A stretch of 64,000 nucleotides of DNA from Mesorhizobium sp. AR10 (lineage in GTDB: Bacteria; Pseudomonadota; Alphaproteobacteria; Rhizobiales; Rhizobiaceae). The notes beneath the pieces were generated by a model. It saw only the letters and a program-made list of their open reading frames with translations. It made no database searches and was not told the origin of the DNA. Made by a program: the position numbers and the translations under genes. Shown in pieces: positions 19,286 through 27,708 of this stretch (position 1 is the stretch's first letter; each line of letters begins with the position of its first letter). The stretch covers positions 1,550,001-1,614,000 of the forward strand of contig NZ_CP080524.1 in the NCBI RefSeq assembly GCF_024746795.1. Direction: 5' to 3'.

Positions 19286-19409
19286 CATAAAATGATGCCG
19301 CACTGCACAAACCACTTGGAATTGTGACGCTTTTGCGCATATCCTTAAAAATGGCGCAATCGTTCCCGGCGGCTTACACAGGCGCGTCGGGGTCCCCGGG
19401 AGGATGCTG

Positions 19410-20021
19410 ATGGCCGCGAAAGACGATCCGATCATTATCAAGAAATACGCTAACCGCCGTCTCTACAACACGGGCACCAGCACCTATGTGACGCTCGAGG
19501 ACCTTGCCGACATGGTCAAGAAGGGCCAGGAGTTCACCGTACAGGACGCCAAGACCGGCGACGACATCACTCATCCGGTGCTGACCCAGATCATCTTCGA
19601 ACTGGAGAACAAGGATGGGCAGAACATGCTGCCGATCCCGTTCCTGCGGCAGCTGATCGCCTTCTACGGCGACCAAATGCAGATGATCGTGCCGAGCTTC
19701 CTCGAACAGTCGATGATCGCCTTTTCCAAGGAGCAGGAACGCTTCCGCGAACAGATGAAGGGCGCGATCGGCAAATCGCCGCTCGACATGATGAAGATCG
19801 CCACGCCGATCAAGGCGCTGGAAGAGCAGACGCGCCGCAACATGGAAATGTTCCAGAACGCCATGCGCCTGTTCACGCCGTTCCCGCCTGCCGGCTCGAA
19901 TGGCGCTGCTGCAGCACCGGCCGAGCCGACCCGAAAAGAAGCGCCGGAGAAATCCGACGACCTTCAAGAGCTGAAGGAACAGATCGCCGCCATGCAGCGC
20001 AAGCTCGACACCATGTCGTGA
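19410..20021 (+). CDS. phaR: Polyhydroxyalkanoate synthesis repressor PhaR
   Basis: A 203-residue regulator that in known cases binds DNA and is released by nascent PHB granules. The N-terminal PHB/PHA accumulation DNA-binding domain is diagnostic (IIKKYANRRLYNTGTSTYVTLEDLADMVKKG...FTVQDAKTGDDITHPVLTQII). The middle is helical and Met/Gln-rich, and the C-terminus is a charged coil (LQELKEQIAAMQRKLDTMS). The ATG at 19410 is preferred to one at 19404, because GGGAGG at 19398-19403 is then six bases away rather than touching. It is divergent from phbA. Confidence 0.93.
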   Translation: MAAKDDPIIIKKYANRRLYNTGTSTYVTLEDLADMVKKGQEFTVQDAKTGDDITHPVLTQIIFELENKDGQNMLPIPFLRQLIAFYGDQMQMIVPSFLEQSMIAFSKEQERFREQMKGAIGKSPLDMMKIATPIKALEEQTRRNMEMFQNAMRLFTPFPPAGSNGAAAAPAEPTRKEAPEKSDDLQELKEQIAAMQRKLDTMS

Positions 20022-20075
20022 TCGCAGATCGAAAGATCTTGGGGGTGACGGTGCAACGTGCAGCAAATCGGAAAG

Positions 20076-21215
20076 CTACGGCAACGGTCCCTCATAGCGG
20101 CCGCGCGGCCTGATCAGGCCGTTGCTGGTGACCTGTTCGACGGCATGCGCGGTCCAGCCGACGCTGCGGCCGAGCGCGAACAGGCGGAATGGCGCATCGG
20201 ACGGCAAGCACAGGCTGCGGGTCAGTGCGGCCAAGGCGAAATCGATGTTTGGGCGCAGGCCTGTCGCCGTAAAGGCCGCATCGCGCAGCCGTACAAGCCC
20301 CCGATCGACATCGACGACGGCCAGCAGGGTGTCAGCACGCGGATCGCCCTCGGGATAGAGCGGATGGCCAAATCCAGGCAGCGGCCGGTCATGGCCAAGC
20401 CAGCGCCCGATAGCCGCGTCCGGCCCTAGCCTGTCTGCATCCTCGACGAGCATCATCACCGCTTCCGCAGCGCCGCCATGGCGCGGTCCCGAAAGCGTGG
20501 CGAGACCGGCCAGCAGGCAAGCGGCAACAGGCGCGCCGGTCGAAGCGGCGACACGCGCGGCGAAGGTCGACGTGTTCAGTTCATGATCGGCCAGCAGGAT
20601 GAGCGCGCGGCGGATCAGCTCTGCCCCAGCCGCGTCGACGGACCAGCCCTGTGCCAGCCTTGCGTGGACGGCATCGCTTCCGGGGACCGCTCCCAGGGCG
20701 CGAGCCAGAACCCAGATGGCGCCGGCCGCGTCCTGATGCAGCGACGCAGGTTTGCGTCCGAGCGAGGGCCGGCCTGCGGCCGCTAGCAATGCCAATTCGC
20801 TGAAGGCAGCCGGCCGGCCGCCATCGTGACCGCCATGCGCGGCAGGCGACATGAGCAACACAGGACCATTTGCTGCCCACAGCAGCTCTGCTGTTTCCTC
20901 CAGCGTCGCCGTGTCGGAGAGCGCAACCGCGTCCTGGCCGCGATAGATGAGGCGGCCGTGCACGACGGTCGAGATGGAGGTAACTATGGCCGGCTCACCC
21001 CAGGCGATGGCACTTTCGGCGATCGCCGACGGACTTCGGCCGCGCGCCCGGCGGGTCGCCAGCGCCGCGATGTCGTCGGCACGATACTGGCTGCGGCGCG
21101 GATCGGCCCGATCTGGCCGCATGCCGATGCGCCCGCGGCTGACATAGGCGTAGAGCGTCTGGGCTCGCACTTTCAGGCGCTCCAGCGCTTCTTCCCGCGT
21201 CAACCACTCAGACAC
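20076..21215 (-). CDS. Citrate synthase-family protein with N-terminal MerR-like DNA-binding domain
   Basis: A 379-residue protein starting at a GTG with AGAGG five bases upstream. Residues 1-60 look like a MerR/excisionase winged helix (SEWLTREEALERLKVRAQTL, then RSQYRADDIAALATRRARGR). The rest is a compact citrate synthase: His211 in ADHELNTSTFAARV, His246 in GPRHGGA, His284 in GFGHPLYPEGDPRAD and Asp325 in RPNIDFALAAL, so the catalytic His/His/Asp set is present. It may synthesise citrate or 2-methylcitrate, act as a metabolite-sensing regulator, or both. It is divergent from a second citrate synthase gene. Confidence 0.85.
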   Translation of the reverse strand: MSEWLTREEALERLKVRAQTLYAYVSRGRIGMRPDRADPRRSQYRADDIAALATRRARGRSPSAIAESAIAWGEPAIVTSISTVVHGRLIYRGQDAVALSDTATLEETAELLWAANGPVLLMSPAAHGGHDGGRPAAFSELALLAAAGRPSLGRKPASLHQDAAGAIWVLARALGAVPGSDAVHARLAQGWSVDAAGAELIRRALILLADHELNTSTFAARVAASTGAPVAACLLAGLATLSGPRHGGAAEAVMMLVEDADRLGPDAAIGRWLGHDRPLPGFGHPLYPEGDPRADTLLAVVDVDRGLVRLRDAAFTATGLRPNIDFALAALTRSLCLPSDAPFRLFALGRSVGWTAHAVEQVTSNGLIRPRGRYEGPLP

Positions 21216-21238
21216 ATCGACCTCTAGACATTGATTCA

Positions 21239-21248
21239 CTTGATCAAG
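21239..21248. promoter_or_regulatory. Palindrome in the divergent citrate-synthase promoter region
   Basis: CTTGATCAAG is a perfect ten-base palindrome near the start of the 91-base interval between the two divergent genes. It is flanked by TTGATTCA on the left and ATTGATGG on the right, which extend partial symmetry. It is a candidate operator, possibly for the HTH domain of the neighbouring fusion protein; this is inference from position only. Confidence 0.4.
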
Positions 21249-21306
21249 ATTGATGGCTTGGTCGCCCACCATTATCTCCGGTGAGAAACTGGTCAAGGAG
21301 ACAGCC

Positions 21307-22395
21307 ATGACAAACGGGCTCGATGACGTGGTGGCGGCAGAGACAGTGCTCTCCGATGTCGACGGTCTCGGCGGTCGTCTGACGATCCGGGGCCATGCGC
21401 TGCCGGAACTGGCTGGCCGCTGGAAATATGCGCAGGTGGTTCGCCTGCTGCTGGACGGCTTTTTCGAGGATCTTCCGGGCGATACGGACCTGGTGCAGAA
21501 GATCGGTCAGGCACGCGGCGATGTCTTCGTTCGGCTTCAGCCCACGCTTGCCTCCCTGGCTTCGCTCGACATCTACAGCGCGATGCGCGCCGGCATTGCC
21601 TTGCTGCCGGACGGCGATAATTTGACGGACGCACTGCGGCTAATCACGGCGCCTGCGGTGCTGACGCCAGCCCTGCTGCGCATCAAGCGTGGGTCGCCGG
21701 CGATCGCACCCGACCCACATGCCGACCATGCCGGAGATATGCTGAGGATGCTCAATGGCTGCGTTCCATCGCCGGCATTGGCGAAGGCGCTCGACACCTA
21801 TCTGGTGACCGTCTGCGATCATGGCCTCAACGCCTCGACTTTCGCGACGCGCGTGGTCGCGTCGACGCAGGCCGGCCTGACGTCGGCGGTATTGGCCGGG
21901 CTCGGTGCACTCAAGGGCCCGCTGCATGGCGGCGCGCCCGGCCCGGTGATCGAGATGCTGGACGCGATCGAGGCGCATGGCGACGCGGCAGGCTGGCTGC
22001 GCGCCGAAATCGCCCATGGCGAACGCATCATGGGCTTCGGCCACCGCATCTACCGCGTACGCGATCCGCGCGCCGACGTGCTGAAAGCGGTCGTGAGGCA
22101 ACTCGGCGGCGAGGGCGAAACCGGCCGCCGGCTGGCCTTCGCCGAAAAAGTGGAGCAGGCAGCGCTCGATGTGCTGCGGGTCGCCAAGCCGTTGCGCTCG
22201 ATCCAGACCAATGTCGAGTTCTACACCGCGTTGCTGTTGGAGGCAGCGGGTTTTCCAAAAGAGGCGTTCAGCAATGTTTTCGCCGCCGGGCGTGTCGCCG
22301 GCTGGATCGCCCACGCGCGTGAACAGCAGACGACCGGACGGCTGATCCGCCCGCAGTCGCGCTATGTCGGGCCGATGCCGGACCTCGTTGCCTGA
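21307..22395 (+). CDS. Citrate synthase/2-methylcitrate synthase-family protein
   Basis: A 362-residue citrate-synthase fold protein without the HTH extension. His172 (CDHGLNASTFATRV), His207 (GPLHGGAPG) and His246 (GFGHRIYRVRDPRAD) are in place. The position that is usually catalytic Asp is Glu304 in TNVEFYTALLL. The C-terminus has the usual TTGRLIRPQSRYVGP. AAGGAG stands seven bases before the ATG. Its length is short for the main TCA enzyme, so a paralogue with another acyl-CoA substrate is possible. It is divergent from the HTH-fused homologue and followed, 239 bases on, by bdhA. Confidence 0.82.
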   Translation: MTNGLDDVVAAETVLSDVDGLGGRLTIRGHALPELAGRWKYAQVVRLLLDGFFEDLPGDTDLVQKIGQARGDVFVRLQPTLASLASLDIYSAMRAGIALLPDGDNLTDALRLITAPAVLTPALLRIKRGSPAIAPDPHADHAGDMLRMLNGCVPSPALAKALDTYLVTVCDHGLNASTFATRVVASTQAGLTSAVLAGLGALKGPLHGGAPGPVIEMLDAIEAHGDAAGWLRAEIAHGERIMGFGHRIYRVRDPRADVLKAVVRQLGGEGETGRRLAFAEKVEQAALDVLRVAKPLRSIQTNVEFYTALLLEAAGFPKEAFSNVFAAGRVAGWIAHAREQQTTGRLIRPQSRYVGPMPDLVA

Positions 22396-22585
22396 GACAG
22401 CCTTCCTTTATGCAAAAGGCACACTCCCCAACAAATTGAGGGACAAGGCGGGCCGTTGATTGTCTTGGTCACCGGCTTGCCGGTCCCTTCCCCTGCGTGA
22501 ATGGGGAAATGACGTCTTCGTGACCGAAATTTCATGTTGCTGCCAAACCTGCGCCGCTTTTTCCGCGTTGCACAAGACATATATG

Positions 22586-22596
22586 CTGCACTGCAA
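22586..22596. promoter_or_regulatory. Possible PhaR site upstream of bdhA
   Basis: CTGC-ACT-GCAA differs by one base from CTGC-N3-GCAG. The larger word TGCTGCACTGCA here matches TGCCGCACTGCA next to the phbA/phaR operators (19296-19307) at 11 of 12 positions. It lies about 40 bases before the bdhA start, within promoter distance. Confidence 0.45.
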
Positions 22597-22634
22597 TATT
22601 CTCATATGCTGAAGTCGTATTGAAGGATTTCGCC

Positions 22635-23417
22635 TTGGCCACCAGAAAAACTGCCATCGTCACCGGCTCGACTTCGGGCATCGGTCTGGCCATCGCCCAT
22701 GCGCTGGCTGCCGAAGGTCATAGCATCGTCGTCAATTCCTTTTCCGACACGGCCGACGATCACGCCGTCGCCGACACGATCGCCAAACAGCACGGAGTGA
22801 AGGCCGCTTACATCAAGGCCGACATGTCGAAACCGGCCGAGTGCCGGGCGCTGGTGGTGAAGGCCGCAGAGACATTCGGCTCGGTCGACATCCTGGTCAA
22901 CAATGCGGGCATCCAGCATGTCGCGCCGGTGGAAGCGTTTCCGATCGAGAAGTGGGATGCGATCATCGCCATCAACCTGTCGTCGGCCTTCCACACCATC
23001 GCCGCCGCCATCCCGCTGATGAAACAAGCCGGCGGCGGCCGGATCGTCAACATCGCCTCGGCCCACGGCCTCGTCGCCTCGCCTTTCAAGTCGGCCTATG
23101 TCTCGGCCAAGCACGGCATCATGGGTCTGACCAAGACGGTCGCGCTGGAACTGGCGCGCGACAAGATCACCTGCAATGCCATCTGCCCCGGCTATGTGCT
23201 GACACCGCTGGTCGAAGCGCAGATCCCCGACCAGATGAAGGCTAACAGGATGGATCGCGAGACGGTGGTCCGCGAGGTCATGCTCGACAAGCAGCCGACC
23301 AAGGAGTTCGTCACGGTCGAGCAGATCGCTGCCACTGCAGTGTTCCTGTGCTCGGACGCGGCGGCGCAGATCAACGGCACGCATATCTCCGTTGACGGCG
23401 GCTGGACCGCCGCGTGA
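22635..23417 (+). CDS. bdhA: (R)-3-hydroxybutyrate dehydrogenase
   Basis: A 260-residue NAD-dependent short-chain dehydrogenase that oxidises 3-hydroxybutyrate from PHB breakdown to acetoacetate. The cofactor motif is TGSTSGIG; the active site is Ser in NIASAHGLVASPFKSAYVSAKHG with the YxxxK. HGLVASPFKSAYVSAKHG and NAGIQHVAPVEAFPIEKWD are characteristic of BDH. The start is a TTG at 22635 with AAGGA seven bases upstream; a TTG at 22620 in the same frame has no ribosome site. Its stop overlaps a possible GTG of the patatin gene, so the two form a probable operon. Confidence 0.9.
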   Translation: MATRKTAIVTGSTSGIGLAIAHALAAEGHSIVVNSFSDTADDHAVADTIAKQHGVKAAYIKADMSKPAECRALVVKAAETFGSVDILVNNAGIQHVAPVEAFPIEKWDAIIAINLSSAFHTIAAAIPLMKQAGGGRIVNIASAHGLVASPFKSAYVSAKHGIMGLTKTVALELARDKITCNAICPGYVLTPLVEAQIPDQMKANRMDRETVVREVMLDKQPTKEFVTVEQIAATAVFLCSDAAAQINGTHISVDGGWTAA

Positions 23418-23461
23418 GCAGCGCTCGAAGCCAATCAGATAGTCAGATCGAGGACGACGCC

Positions 23462-24592
23462 ATGACCAAAAACGGCAAGGCGGAGGAAACGAAGAAGATC
23501 AACGTAGCACTGCAGGGCGGCGGCTCGCACGGGGCCTTTTCCTGGGGCGTGCTCGACCGGCTGCTGGAGGACGGGCGGCTCGACATAGCGGCGGTCTCCG
23601 GCACCAGCGCCGGCGCCATGAACGCGGTGGCGCTGGCCGATGGTTTCGTGCGCGGCGGCGTTGAAGGCGCACGGCAGAAGCTCGACGATTTCTGGCGCGC
23701 GGTGGCGGCGAAAGGCCGGTTCAGCCCGGTGCAGCGCATGCCGTGGGACGTGGCCTGGGGAAACTGGTCGATCGAGAACACGCCGGGCTATTTCTTCTTC
23801 GACACCATGTCGCGGGTGTTCTCGCCCTATGTCGCCAATCCGCTCGGGCTCAACCCGTTGCGCGACGTGGTCAAACAGGAGATCGATTTCAGGAATGTGC
23901 GCGCCTGCAAATCGATGGAGCTGTTCATCTCGGCGACCAATGTCGAGACGGGGCAGTTGCGCGTCTTCTCGGACGGCGAAATCGACCTCGACACGGTGAT
24001 GGCGTCGGCCTGCCTGCCGCAATTGTTCCGCGCCGTCGAAATCAAGGGCGTGCCCTACTGGGATGGCGGCTATGGCGGCAATCCGGCGCTTTATCCGTTC
24101 TTCAAGACGGCCGCGACCGAGGACGTGCTTCTGGTGCAGATCAATCCGGTGGTCCGCGAAGGAACGCCGAAGAGCGCCAACGAAATCCAGAACCGCATCG
24201 ACGAGATCACCTTCAACGCCGGGCTGCTGCGCGAATTCCGCTCGATCGCCTTCGTCAAGGAGTTGATCGCCGCCGGCCGCCTGCCGCAGGGCGAATACCG
24301 CGACATCCGCATGCACCGCATCGATGCCGACGAGGCGTTCAAGGACCTGTCGGCGTCGTCGAAGGTCAATGCCGAATGGGCGTTCCTGACCTATCTGCGC
24401 GACCTCGGCCGCACCGCCGCCAGCGACTGGCTGGAGGAGAACTACGACGCCGTCGGCAAACGGCCGACGCTGGATCTCTCCGGCGAACTCGACGACGGCT
24501 TCAAGCCGGTGCGCGGTCCCGCGCCGGGCCGTCGGGTCAAGGAGTTTCTTGCGGCGCGCAAGAAGCCGGAGACGGCCCGCCGCCGGGCCTGA
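23462..24592 (+). CDS. Patatin-like phospholipase/acyl hydrolase
   Basis: A 376-residue cytoplasmic serine hydrolase. The oxyanion loop is GGGSHGAFSWG, the nucleophile elbow GTSAG in AAVSGTSAGAMNAVAL, and the catalytic Asp is in the DGGYGGNP dyad motif. It keeps all patatin catalytic elements. The ATG at 23462 has GAGGA eight bases upstream. An in-frame GTG at 23414 overlaps the bdhA stop and would add 16 residues. Co-transcription with bdhA suggests a role in PHB or acyl-ester turnover; some patatin-type enzymes attack short-chain polyesters, but that is inference here. Confidence 0.87.
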   Translation: MTKNGKAEETKKINVALQGGGSHGAFSWGVLDRLLEDGRLDIAAVSGTSAGAMNAVALADGFVRGGVEGARQKLDDFWRAVAAKGRFSPVQRMPWDVAWGNWSIENTPGYFFFDTMSRVFSPYVANPLGLNPLRDVVKQEIDFRNVRACKSMELFISATNVETGQLRVFSDGEIDLDTVMASACLPQLFRAVEIKGVPYWDGGYGGNPALYPFFKTAATEDVLLVQINPVVREGTPKSANEIQNRIDEITFNAGLLREFRSIAFVKELIAAGRLPQGEYRDIRMHRIDADEAFKDLSASSKVNAEWAFLTYLRDLGRTAASDWLEENYDAVGKRPTLDLSGELDDGFKPVRGPAPGRRVKEFLAARKKPETARRRA

Positions 24593-24715
24593 ATATTCCC
24601 GTTTTCGATGCATGCCGCTGCCAAGCGGCGTGTGCTTCCCCAGGGGAATCGGGGAAGTGCTGGATTCGCCCCACCGCGCGATGTAACCTTACCTAGACGT
24701 AAACGGGAGGTTGCG

Positions 24716-26137
24716 ATGCTGCAGACCAGACAGGATGCCCTTGGCGCGCGGCTCGGGTTGCAGCGCGGAGCGTTCGAGAAAGAGCCCTTTCCAGGCCTCG
24801 ACGTCCGCAAGGATCGCCTCAAGCGCCTCTTGGCGCTGACCGAGCAGCATGAGGCCGAGATATGCTCGGCGATCGACGCCGATTTTGGCGGCCGGTCGGC
24901 CGAGGAGACGCGCCTTGCCGAATTGCTCGTCGTCCGCGCCGGGATCAGGCATGCACTTGCGCATTTGCGGGGATGGATGCGGGAGCGCCGTGTCGCCACC
25001 AGCCTGCCGTTCCTGCCGGGCCGCAACCGTCTTCTGCCGCAACCGGTTGGTGTGGTCGGGATCGTGTCGCCATGGAATTACCCTTTTCAGCTCGCCATCG
25101 CGCCGGCAACGGCTGCGTTGGCCGCCGGCAACCGCGTTCTGATCAAACCCTCTGAACTGACCCCGAAATTTTCCGCGCTGCTCGATCGTCTGGTCGGCGA
25201 GCATTTCGCTCCCGACGAGATGAGCGTCGTCATCGGCGACGCCGATGTCGGAAAAGCATTCGTGTCGATGCCCTTCGATCATCTGCTGTTCACCGGCTCG
25301 ACCGTCATCGGTCGTCAGGTCGCGGTGGCCGCGGCGGCCAATCTGACGCCGGTAACGCTCGAACTCGGTGGCAAGTCACCGGCGATTTTCGACGCGTCTT
25401 GCGATCTCGACGGGGCGGTGGCCAATGTCGCCTATGGCAAGCTGCTGAACGCCGGCCAGACCTGCATCGCACCCGACTATCTGCTGGTTCCGCAAGGGCA
25501 GGGTGCAATGGTTGCCGCAAAGCTCGCGACGGCGATGGCGCGGCTCTATCCGAGCTTGCGAGACAATCGCGACTACACGGCAATCATCAGCGAGCGACAC
25601 CATCGGCGCCTCGGCGAGATGGTCGCTGAAGCCCGCGAAAGCGGAGCCGATGTCATCGAGGTCAATCCGGTCAACGAGGAACTCGGTGTGACCAACCGCA
25701 AGATGGCGCCGACGCTGATCAGGAATGCCGGCGAAAACCTGCGGCTGATGCGCGAAGAGATCTTCGGACCGGTGCTGCCCATCATCGAATACGGCACGGT
25801 CGACGATGCCATCGATCACGTGAACCGGGCCGAACGTCCGCTGGCGCTCTATTGGTTCGGCCGCGATCGCGGCAACCGCAGACGGATCCTGCGGGAAACG
25901 ATCGCCGGCGGCGTCACGATCAACGACTGCATGCTGCATCTGGTGCAGGAAAGGCAGCCTTTCGGCGGTGTTGGCGCCAGCGGCATGGGGGCATACCACG
26001 GCGAATGGGGCTTCAGAACCTTCAGCAAGGAAAAGCCTGTGTTCCTTCAGTCCAGGCTGAGTGCCGGTAGCCTTCTGCGCCCGCCCTATGGCAAGATGTT
26101 CGAGCGGGCTTTCCGGCTGTTAAAGCTCATGACCTGA
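24716..26137 (+). CDS. Aldehyde dehydrogenase, coniferyl-aldehyde dehydrogenase type
   Basis: A 473-residue NAD(P)-dependent aldehyde dehydrogenase. It shows the Rossmann motif SPWNYPFQLAIAPATAALAAGN, catalytic Glu in VTLELGGKSP and nucleophile Cys in NAGQTCIAPDYLL. QERQPFGGVGASGMGAYHGEWGFRTFSKEKPV and a hydrophobic C-terminus are typical of class-3/coniferyl-type enzymes lacking a long C-terminal extension. GGGAGG at 24705-24710 fixes the ATG at 24716. It stands between the PHB block and an efflux operon with no obvious pathway partner, so the substrate is unassigned. Confidence 0.88.
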   Translation: MLQTRQDALGARLGLQRGAFEKEPFPGLDVRKDRLKRLLALTEQHEAEICSAIDADFGGRSAEETRLAELLVVRAGIRHALAHLRGWMRERRVATSLPFLPGRNRLLPQPVGVVGIVSPWNYPFQLAIAPATAALAAGNRVLIKPSELTPKFSALLDRLVGEHFAPDEMSVVIGDADVGKAFVSMPFDHLLFTGSTVIGRQVAVAAAANLTPVTLELGGKSPAIFDASCDLDGAVANVAYGKLLNAGQTCIAPDYLLVPQGQGAMVAAKLATAMARLYPSLRDNRDYTAIISERHHRRLGEMVAEARESGADVIEVNPVNEELGVTNRKMAPTLIRNAGENLRLMREEIFGPVLPIIEYGTVDDAIDHVNRAERPLALYWFGRDRGNRRRILRETIAGGVTINDCMLHLVQERQPFGGVGASGMGAYHGEWGFRTFSKEKPVFLQSRLSAGSLLRPPYGKMFERAFRLLKLMT

Positions 26138-26445
26138 CAGATCTGCCTGTGTTCCACTTCGAATGCGCGAGAGGTTCCGCACCATCCTGACGTCTGCTGC
26201 CACTGGAGCTTCTCGACCCAGAGAAGGCGGGCGGCCCGGCGGCAAAGCCGGAGAAAGGCGGGTGCGCTTACCGGGTGGCACCATAACCCATCAACTTTTC
26301 TGACTATTTTGCGATGCAACTTTGAGGTAGAAGCGCGCTTCGCCGATCACGGCAAATTGAATACGGCCTTGCGCGCACCCATATCGGCAGCGCGCCCCGA
26401 GTTAACAAGACGCGGCCTGGCCGAACCCCGCGCAGTGGAAAAAAG
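26138..26445. other. Gene-free interval before the RND efflux operon
   Basis: 308 bases without a supported gene. Two small hairpins can be drawn: CTTCTC/GAGAAG at 26209-26226 and CCGGC/GCCGG at 26235-26250, neither with a T-run. The AT-richer part at 26285-26330 is the likeliest promoter region for the efflux genes. No adjacent regulator gene or clear operator is seen. Confidence 0.4.
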
Positions 26446-27627
26446 ATGATGCCGAGAATCAGGTTTCACAAGCTTGCCGCCATTGTTGTGCTTATTGGCT
26501 TCGCCGCATGGATGACAACCGGCGAGTTCTCGTCCGTCGGCAGCGCTTCCGCCGACAACAAGGCCAAGGCGGCGGATGCCGAGCAGCCCAAGACGCCGGA
26601 GACCGGCAAACCCAAGACGGCTGAAGCGGAGCCCAAGGCGCCGTTGCGCACGGTCGCGGTCATTACCCCGCCCCGGCGTACCTATGCGCGCGCCATCCGC
26701 ATTTCGGGACTGACCGAAGCCGACAAGCGCGCGGTTCTGGCGACACGCGTCGCCGGCGTCATCGACCAGCTACCGGTCAAGCAGGGACAGCGCGTCAAGA
26801 CCGGCGACCTCGTGCTGAGGCTCGCCACCGAGGAGAAGGTTTCGGCGGTCAGCAATGCCAAGCAGCTTCTTGTCCAGCGCCAGGCAGAGCTTGCTGCTGC
26901 CGAGCGATTGGCCAAGACCGGCAATCTGCCCAAGCTGCAGCTCGACAACGCCCGCTCCAGCCTGACGTTGGCGCAGTCGCTGCTGGAAGCCATGCAAGCC
27001 GAGCTAGGTCGAAATGAGGTGAAAGCGCCCTTCGATGGTGTCATCGACCGGGTGCCGGTGGAACTTGGCAGTTCCGTCATGGTAGGCGGCGAGGTGGCAA
27101 CCATTCTCAGCCTCGATCCCGTGATTGCGCGCGGCGAAGTCAGCGAGCGCGACCTGCGCTATATCAAGCTCGGCGACGAGGCCAATGTGCGTCTGGTCGA
27201 CGACCAGACGGTCAAGGGCACGGTGCGCTACATCAGCCGCGATGCGTCCTCTGCCACCCGCACCTTCCGGATCGAGGTCGCAGTCCCCAACCCCGAGGGC
27301 ACCATTCCCGCCGGCATGACCGCCGAGATCGCGCTCAGTGCCGAGCCGACCGACGCCGTCATGTTGCCGCGCTCGGTGGTGACGCTCGGCGACAAGGGCG
27401 ATCTCGGCATTCGCGCCGTCGACAAGGACAACAAGGTCGTGTTCTTCCCGATCGACCTGGTTGACGACTCGCCGAAGGGCCTGGTGCTCGGCGGCATCCC
27501 AGCCGATGCTCGCGTCATCGTTGCCGGCCAGGAACTGGTCAAGGAAGGCGAAGTGGTCAAGCCGGTCGAGGCCGACCAGGCGACGATCCAGAAGCTGCTG
27601 GGCGAAGCAAACGCCGGGACACAGTAG
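26446..27627 (+). CDS. RND efflux system, periplasmic adaptor subunit (membrane fusion protein)
   Basis: A 393-residue HlyD/AcrA-type adaptor bridging the inner-membrane pump and an outer-membrane channel. It has an N-terminal membrane anchor (residues ~8-26), a Lys/Ala/Pro-rich linker, a lipoyl half (RVAGVIDQLPVKQGQRVKTGDLVLRL), an alpha-hairpin of about 60 residues, the second lipoyl half (VKAPFDGVIDRVPVELGSSV) and a beta-barrel with a membrane-proximal domain. No lipobox is seen, so anchoring is by the helix. The pump gene follows 81 bases later. No outer-membrane factor gene is present here. Confidence 0.9.
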   Translation: MMPRIRFHKLAAIVVLIGFAAWMTTGEFSSVGSASADNKAKAADAEQPKTPETGKPKTAEAEPKAPLRTVAVITPPRRTYARAIRISGLTEADKRAVLATRVAGVIDQLPVKQGQRVKTGDLVLRLATEEKVSAVSNAKQLLVQRQAELAAAERLAKTGNLPKLQLDNARSSLTLAQSLLEAMQAELGRNEVKAPFDGVIDRVPVELGSSVMVGGEVATILSLDPVIARGEVSERDLRYIKLGDEANVRLVDDQTVKGTVRYISRDASSATRTFRIEVAVPNPEGTIPAGMTAEIALSAEPTDAVMLPRSVVTLGDKGDLGIRAVDKDNKVVFFPIDLVDDSPKGLVLGGIPADARVIVAGQELVKEGEVVKPVEADQATIQKLLGEANAGTQ

Positions 27628-27708
27628 CCACGCATTGCGACGGGTCGACCCTGGGCGGGGACAATCGGCTGCGACGCAGCTCCTGAAATTCAGCAACAGG
27701 CATTAGCC

